Source: Thozetella sp. PMI_491 (taxonomy: Eukaryota > Ascomycota > Sordariomycetes > Chaetosphaeriales > Chaetosphaeriaceae). From it: a stretch of DNA of 64,000 nt. Shown piece after piece: positions 58,801 through 64,000 of the stretch. A program made the position numbers and the translations under genes. Within the stretch, counting starts at the first letter, position 1, and the number at the start of each line of letters is the position of its first letter. Under the pieces are notes generated by a model that saw nothing but the letters and a program-made list of their open reading frames with translations, searched no databases and was not told the DNA's origin. Where the stretch lies: assembly GCA_021432635.1 (NCBI GenBank), contig MU270111.1:62001-126000 (forward strand), read 5' to 3'.

Positions 58801-61800
58801 AAAGAATTAATTAACGCACCGAAATCACCGAAGAAACGCAATTCAGACGATATCTGTTCTCCTCTGCTGCCCAGCCGATTTTGAAGTCGACACAAGGTGC
58901 TTCACGCCTCGTCCTGCAGTGGACCACAAGAGGAAAAATGGGCTAAGGCAGAAAGAGGTTCAACGTTAGCCTTAGAAAGGAATGGTGTGGTGGTGAGGGG
59001 TGACAGGGGGTGCCTACGATTGCTGAGGGCCTGGAGGTGCGGTGATGGGGGTTCTGCTTGTTCCCCCGCGAGTTAGTGAACACGCTCATCGGAGCGACGA
59101 GCAATTCTGCGCGGCTGCAGTGCGGGAAGCAACGCGACGCACCTCGATCAATCCGTGCCTGATGGATTCGGCGATGCGACTTGGTTCCACGAAAGGTGAA
59201 TCGCGACTGGGAAAAATTGAAGGTAGAAAGCTACCAGAATCAGGTGTCAGTTGTCAGAAAGAGGACAAGTGTGTCGCTGAAAAGAGGAAAGAGCGGGCAG
59301 CTTCTTCTTATGGAATCTAGGCGCCCTCTCATTCGCTGCACGACCGGTGGGCCCTGCGCTGGGGTCGACCCACTTCGGGGGGTTACGGTTTGCCGACGGA
59401 GCAAATCATTGCGCTCGGCCTCCTGGGTACTTGGGGAAAGCACTGACAATGACGAGGTCCGGATGCCGTGCGCCTGCCTCGGCCAAGACGAGCGGGCTAC
59501 GAGTGGGCTACCAGCTTTGCACGAGGCCTGCGGCCTCCCGCAAGGCAGGTAGATGGCGCTGTAGGTAGACCTGTCGACGCACGCCAGAGCGGGCGGGCGG
59601 CCTGGGGCGGATCACGGAGTGTGACTCCGGGGTGGCGGTCATCGCCTAGTGGCAATGCCAGAGGATTCCCACACATACATAGCAGCCGCTTATCTTCATT
59701 AACCTCGGATGGCGCAGCCCCAGGGTTGACGTGATACGGCTGACGGTATCCGCACCGCATGGCGCCCCGGCTCGACTCGCTTGGGCCGAGCGACGGGACG
59801 AGGCTGTGGGGACCCTCCCCCCCCCAAAAAGCTCGCGATTGGGGCGAGCCAGAGGGCCTATTGAAACCTTTTGGCCATGGCTCCTTAGGGGGTCAAACGG
59901 CTGTCAGTGTCAGTGTCACAAGTGACGGGCTAGTCCTGAGCGAGAGAAGGGCAAGAACGGAGATACTGTAGGGAGAGAGAGGAGGGGCCACCCGGCAGGA
60001 CTGCCCCGAAGACGTCGAAGGAATTGGACGTTTAACGCAAGCGGGACCCGAGCCTGCCGAAGCCGCCGTGCGTTTGGCAGTCCCGACTACTCCAGCCTGT
60101 AGTCGATGTCGGCCGGTGAGAAATGGCGTCTTGGGCTAGCCCCGCAGCATTAGTAGTGCGCAGAGTAATACCGGCTAGCACGGGGGCATCTGCTTATCAA
60201 GAATCCACTACAGGTCTGGCCGCCCCTTCTCGGCCCGTTGCAGTCAATCGGTTCATCTCCTATTGGGGCACTTCCACTGGTCTCACTAGGCGTCGAGACC
60301 AGCACCTAGCGGAGGATCGACATCCTCGTCGGGGGCCCTTTACAATGGCCCACTGAGTTCTAATTATCGCTTTCCTCTCATTGCCTCAGCGGAAGCGCGC
60401 CGCGCCTGGATCGGTTGGTATACCTGTGCCCTACACCTAACAGAGGTCGGCGGTCTAATACCTTGCTTTAATTCTATGTGCTTGGTAGGCATAAATTTAT
60501 GAGCCAAATATGCATCCCTCATCCTCGCTTTTCGGCTATGAGACGCTGCTTCGTTCAAACCGACCAATGGCAATGACAACGCATTTCAATGGAGCAAGCT
60601 GAGCCCCCACGACGGCCGCTGCCCTTGGTGTTCCGTGGATAGCCCATTTGGAGCTTGCCGCCAAACCTAACTTTCGAAGGGACCCCAAGTTTCGGGCAGG
60701 GCGCACGCGCAGGGCGCAAACCCTTAACCAGGAAGTCGGTGGAAACAGGGTATGGCTTATTATTAGGCACGGCATTAGTGCAGCTTCTATGCAGCTGGTA
60801 CCACAGGAATGGCCTAATTACTAAGGGGCCAATGTCCGCCAGGCAATGCAGGAGGTGAGGGGGTTCTGGAGATCACCCGCCGAGCGCGCCGCCCTGCGCT
60901 TGGATGGCAGTGGCGATCTCGAAACACTCTAGTAAATTTCTAGCGAGTTGTCGGTTCGACTGCCACGCTGAAGAGGGACAGAGGGCCCAACTATCTTTAA
61001 CAAAGAGGGAGGAGACATGAAGAATATATACCCATTCCGCCCTTCCTTGGCGGTACGTGTCTTGCCGCCCCCGCCTCCTCTTTGGACGACGTTGAATCTG
61101 GCGTGGCGGGTGGGCCTGTAGAAAGAGCTACTCCTGAAGCAGCCAAGAAGGGAGTCGATCGAGAGGAGGCTCAAAATTGACAGCTGGGCGCCAACCCTAT
61201 CTTAGACAAGATGGCTCGTCACTACCATGGCTTATGAAGGACCGTTGGCACGCATGCAAGACACCCTACGACACCCGACCCCGGGAAGTGGGAGTGGGAT
61301 GCGTTGAAACGCACATGGAAGGGGCACTCATGGAAGGGGGGAGGGGGACGGGGGAAACAACATGTTCGGTGGTATCTGATGCTATTTTCGACGAATCATC
61401 CCCGTGAAGATCTCTGGCTGCAACGCGTCGTCACATATGAGGCCTCTTCCGCTGCCCATGTCCCGACTTCGAACCGCGCCGCAGGGACGCGCACGCGGGG
61501 GGGGAGAGGGTCTTTGGGGGGCGCTTGGGGGTCCCGGTGTTGGACGGTTCTTGCCGTACATCACGACATTTGGCAGCCGAACCACGTAGCGCCTTGCCCC
61601 GCCAGCAGTTTTGGCGTGGCAGTTGGGCGCTTCATATTGGGTATGTAGTGTAGGAGTTGACCCGTGACGGAAGGTCCCGCGAGGGCTAGAAACAAGTCGA
61701 TGGTGAAGAGTGAACGCCGGGCTGAGACTCGGCTGACATAACGTGTCGTCTCGACGCTGAATGGGCACTGCCTCATGAGATCGATGCTTCTTGCGTGAAG

Positions 61801-62791
61801 CAGCTCCCGCTTCGAATTGGCTAGAATGGTTCGATTTTGACGACCCACGCGGCGCTGATTGGCCGATTGCGCATTCGCGACCGGCTCTTGAGGAGGGCAC
61901 GAGCCACAAGATGGCTTGTGCCCCACTCTGCCCCTACCGCGCCTAGCACTAGGCCCAGTCTCCCGACACGATCTGAAACGGCTTTTGTCAGGAACCGAGG
62001 ATCTCTTGCAAGCCCTCGCTGGCCCTTTGCATTTCGTGGGGCCCTGCTTGAGGCAGAAGGCCGCCTCGCTCTGGTGGAGCCCCCGGAGCTCGCTGCTGTT
62101 TCTGCAGTGTTTCCTGCGACTGGCTGTGGTGCCAATTTGCCCTGAAGCAGGCAAAGCCTGGTGGGGGCGTGGTATCCCCCTCGTCGTCGTCGTCGTCCCA
62201 TCGTCTCCCCCTTTCCTTCTACGCGCACTCTTTTTTTTCGTCTAGGCCGTGTTTGGGTAGGATACCTAGGCCAGGTTGCGCCCGGGATTCTTCTTTCTCT
62301 CTGTCCGTGTCCTTCGCATCGTTCTTTTCCGAATCTTCAATTCTCTTCGTCCCTTAGCCGCTCAGCATCCGAGACTGGGAACTCTGTGCGCGAGTCGTCC
62401 CGCCTTTCTTCACGTTTCCCTTCTCGACGCAGTGCCGGTTTATTCACAGTCTCTCTCTTCTCCCCCCTCACCCATTCGATTGCGTGTGTGCGGTGCCCAC
62501 CTTCCTTTGAACTTGACAACCACCGGTGAAGGAATTGCAGGTCGATCACCTACTCGCCACGAGGGAAAACGCTCTTTGCGCAAACGCTCGCCCGCCGCAC
62601 CCAGTCCGAACCCGATTCTCTGCATCATTCTCGATTTCAAGACGCCGGTCGTCAAGCCGTTTCTGCATGCATTTCCAGCTGTAAAGGGGAGGAAAGGTTC
62701 TGTTTAGGAGGAAAGCCCCAGGGCAGCCCAGTCTTCTCGGGAAACCGACCGACTCCTCGGGATCTAGGCTGCTCTCCGACAACACTCAAAG
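55862..62791. other. 6.9-kb divergent intergenic region between MCM1 and PLS1
   Basis: No gene is supported. It is GC-rich with G-runs (for example 57301-57308 and 58707-58716), GA- and CT-rich stretches (58350-58370, 58688-58706) and a TCG microsatellite near 62181. Several frames above 90 codons occur on both strands without recognisable motifs. It probably contains the promoters and long leaders of both regulators. Confidence 0.4.
62181..62197 (+). repeat. TCG trinucleotide microsatellite
   Basis: Five TCG units plus TC lie about 600 nt upstream of the PLS1 start codon, probably in its promoter or leader. Confidence 0.85.
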
Positions 62792-63596
62792 ATGGGGAAC
62801 AAGGTTTTGCTGGCCTACGTGGTCGCCGATACCCTCTTCGTGCTCACTGGAGCTATCATACTCGCCTTCTCTATTATCGTCCAGAACAACATGTTTGAAG
62901 TCCCGACGGAAGGAGAGCAGGCCGCGCGGAATCTGCTGTACCAGAGGTTTCCTCTGACAGGTGAGGAAGAATGACGAAGGGGGACGTTGGGAGAAGGAAA
63001 TCTTGACTAACGAGGTCTGCAGCGGGTATCGTCAATGCGGTCCTTATCTTCGTCACCTTCCTGATCACCGTCCCGGGAATCGTCACGCCCACGCGAGGCT
63101 GGCTCAAGTTCAGCTCCTTCTTCGTCCTGATCTCCGGCGTGTTCAGCCTGATCGTGGGACTGTACCTGTGGATCTTGACGCTGAAGACCAAGGAAGACTT
63201 TTCCTTGCTTTGGAACACCCAGCCTGCCGCGGTCCAGGACTTGCTGCAGACAAGGGTTAGTACCCTCTTTACCGGCAAGCACTCGTCTCTCAAGTACGGG
63301 ATACTAATGCTTCCTCTCAGTTCACTTGCTGCGGTTACTTTAACAGTACATCGCCCGCCTTCGTGACGGACGCCACTTGCCCGAGTCCCGCTGCGGCCGC
63401 GTTGATGCGCGGGTGCTCCGCGCCCATCACCTCGTTCGCCAACGTTTTCGTCGACGACATCTTCACCGCTGTCTTCGGTATGGTCGGTATCGACACCATG
63501 CTCATCATGGCCACTGCCTGCCTACTCAAGGATCGCAAGGAGCGCGAGCGCTTCCGCCACATTGACGAGAAGACTGGCCAGATAAGCAGCTTCTAA
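62792..63596 (+). CDS. PLS1: PLS1-type fungal tetraspanin
   Basis: Four-pass membrane protein; PLS1 in plant pathogens is needed for the appressorium to penetrate the host, and in other fungi it acts in spore germination or development. Exons are 62792-62960, 63023-63255 and 63321-63596; introns are 62 nt (GTGAGG, CTAAC, CAG) and 65 nt (GTTAGT, CTAAT, CAG). The product has 225 residues, the length I expect for PLS1. TM1 is about 6-30 and TM2 and TM3 lie within 57-115. The large outer loop has the CCG motif (137-139) plus C154 and C166, the standard four-cysteine pattern. TM4 is about 180-205. The tail is KDRKERERFRHIDEKTGQISSF. The loop block FNSTSPAFVTD..CPSPAAAALMRGC is strongly PLS1-like. 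The upstream region shared with MCM1 is long. Confidence 0.94.
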
Positions 63597-64000
63597 AGTG
63601 GCAGACTCGGCATACACCCTCGCATCCCCTCACGTCTCTCCGGTTTCCTCTTACGAATCCGAGACAGTACCGACTATCCTGGCCGGCACCACTGGTTCTT
63701 TTCTTATTTGTTATTCGTTCGCTTCCGCCATTGACTGGCAGTAATATAACTTTCTGTTTTAGTCTGCATGCGGATGGATATGGATTGGGATGAGTGCACC
63801 GGGGAAGGTTTGGGGGTGATGCACCATGGGAGGACTGCCAATGAACGACCGGACTATCTTGAAGATGGATCTTCGCTCCACACTGGGTTCAACCCCTGGT
63901 CCCTTGTATAGGGGTATTTCGTCTACCTTTTTCACTTTCTAGGCGGATTTTCGACACGGCCCGGTCGAAGGCTCCATCAGCCGCAGATAGATTCAACCTT
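63597..64000. other. 3' flank of PLS1 to window edge
   Basis: This stretch holds PLS1 3' flanking sequence with TTATTTGTTATTCG near 63705 and no gene. The window ends here. Confidence 0.5.

Noticed and set aside
58206-58895. Minus-strand open frame (229 codons) upstream of MCM1
   Set aside because: Composition is driven by CT/GA-rich tracts (many Ser, Pro, Leu, Lys); no domain, signal or homologue is recognised.
1-64000. CRISPR arrays, insertion sequences, rRNA, active transposons
   Set aside because: I saw no direct-repeat/spacer arrays, transposase or reverse transcriptase motifs, terminal inverted repeats or rRNA-like sequence; old decayed repeats cannot be excluded without a repeat search.

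Overview
The window is nuclear DNA of a filamentous ascomycete, most likely a Sordariomycete. Evidence: short spliceosomal introns (59-172 nt) with GTRNGN-type donors, CTAAC/CTGAC branch points and YAG acceptors; a 542-residue malate synthase ending in the peroxisomal tripeptide SKL; a 225-residue PLS1-type tetraspanin, a family known from filamentous fungi; an MCM1-type MADS-box protein; and a small cysteine-rich secreted protein. There are no bacterial-style operons. I found no transposase, reverse transcriptase, rRNA, CRISPR array or convincing tRNA.

I support 14 protein-coding genes, most with exon structures rebuilt by hand. The first 26 kb is gene-rich: a GT32 mannosyltransferase-like Golgi enzyme (5067-6252, +); a gamma-glutamylcyclotransferase-like protein (6704-7345, -) divergent from a probable mitochondrial acyl-CoA synthetase (8048-10251, +); a small secreted protein (12014-12331, +) convergent with a short-chain dehydrogenase (12899-13905, -); a tRNA t6A dehydratase (15633-17302, +) convergent with an RNA 3'-phosphate cyclase family protein (17604-18933, -); then fumarase (20388-22170, +) followed on the same strand by malate synthase (24232-26116, +).

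From 26 to 64 kb the density drops sharply. There are only an MtfA-like C2H2 transcription factor (32914-34754, -), an intronless DRB0094/Rnl5-type RNA ligase (45866-47014, +), a Ctr copper transporter (50419-51148, +), the MADS-box regulator MCM1 (55028-55861, -) and tetraspanin PLS1 (62792-63596, +). The spaces between them (3.4-11.1 kb) are mostly GC-rich, low-complexity DNA with G/C homopolymers and microsatellites. Parts of 44-49 kb and of the left edge look more AT-rich and could be decayed repeats. The three regulator or infection-related genes have the longest upstream regions.

Functionally, fumarase and malate synthase both make malate and sit side by side, and the acyl-CoA synthetase upstream could help supply acetyl units for the glyoxylate cycle. 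Three RNA enzymes (t6A dehydratase, RNA cyclase-like protein, RNA ligase) occur in one window, the first two as convergent neighbours. The most useful observations are: malate synthase carries its peroxisomal signal on a tiny last exon whose intron, if retained, gives an immediate stop; the dehydrogenase is intact only if a GC-AG intron is removed; the RNA cyclase-like protein appears to lack the catalytic histidine; and fumarase has a second in-frame start that would give a cytosolic form.
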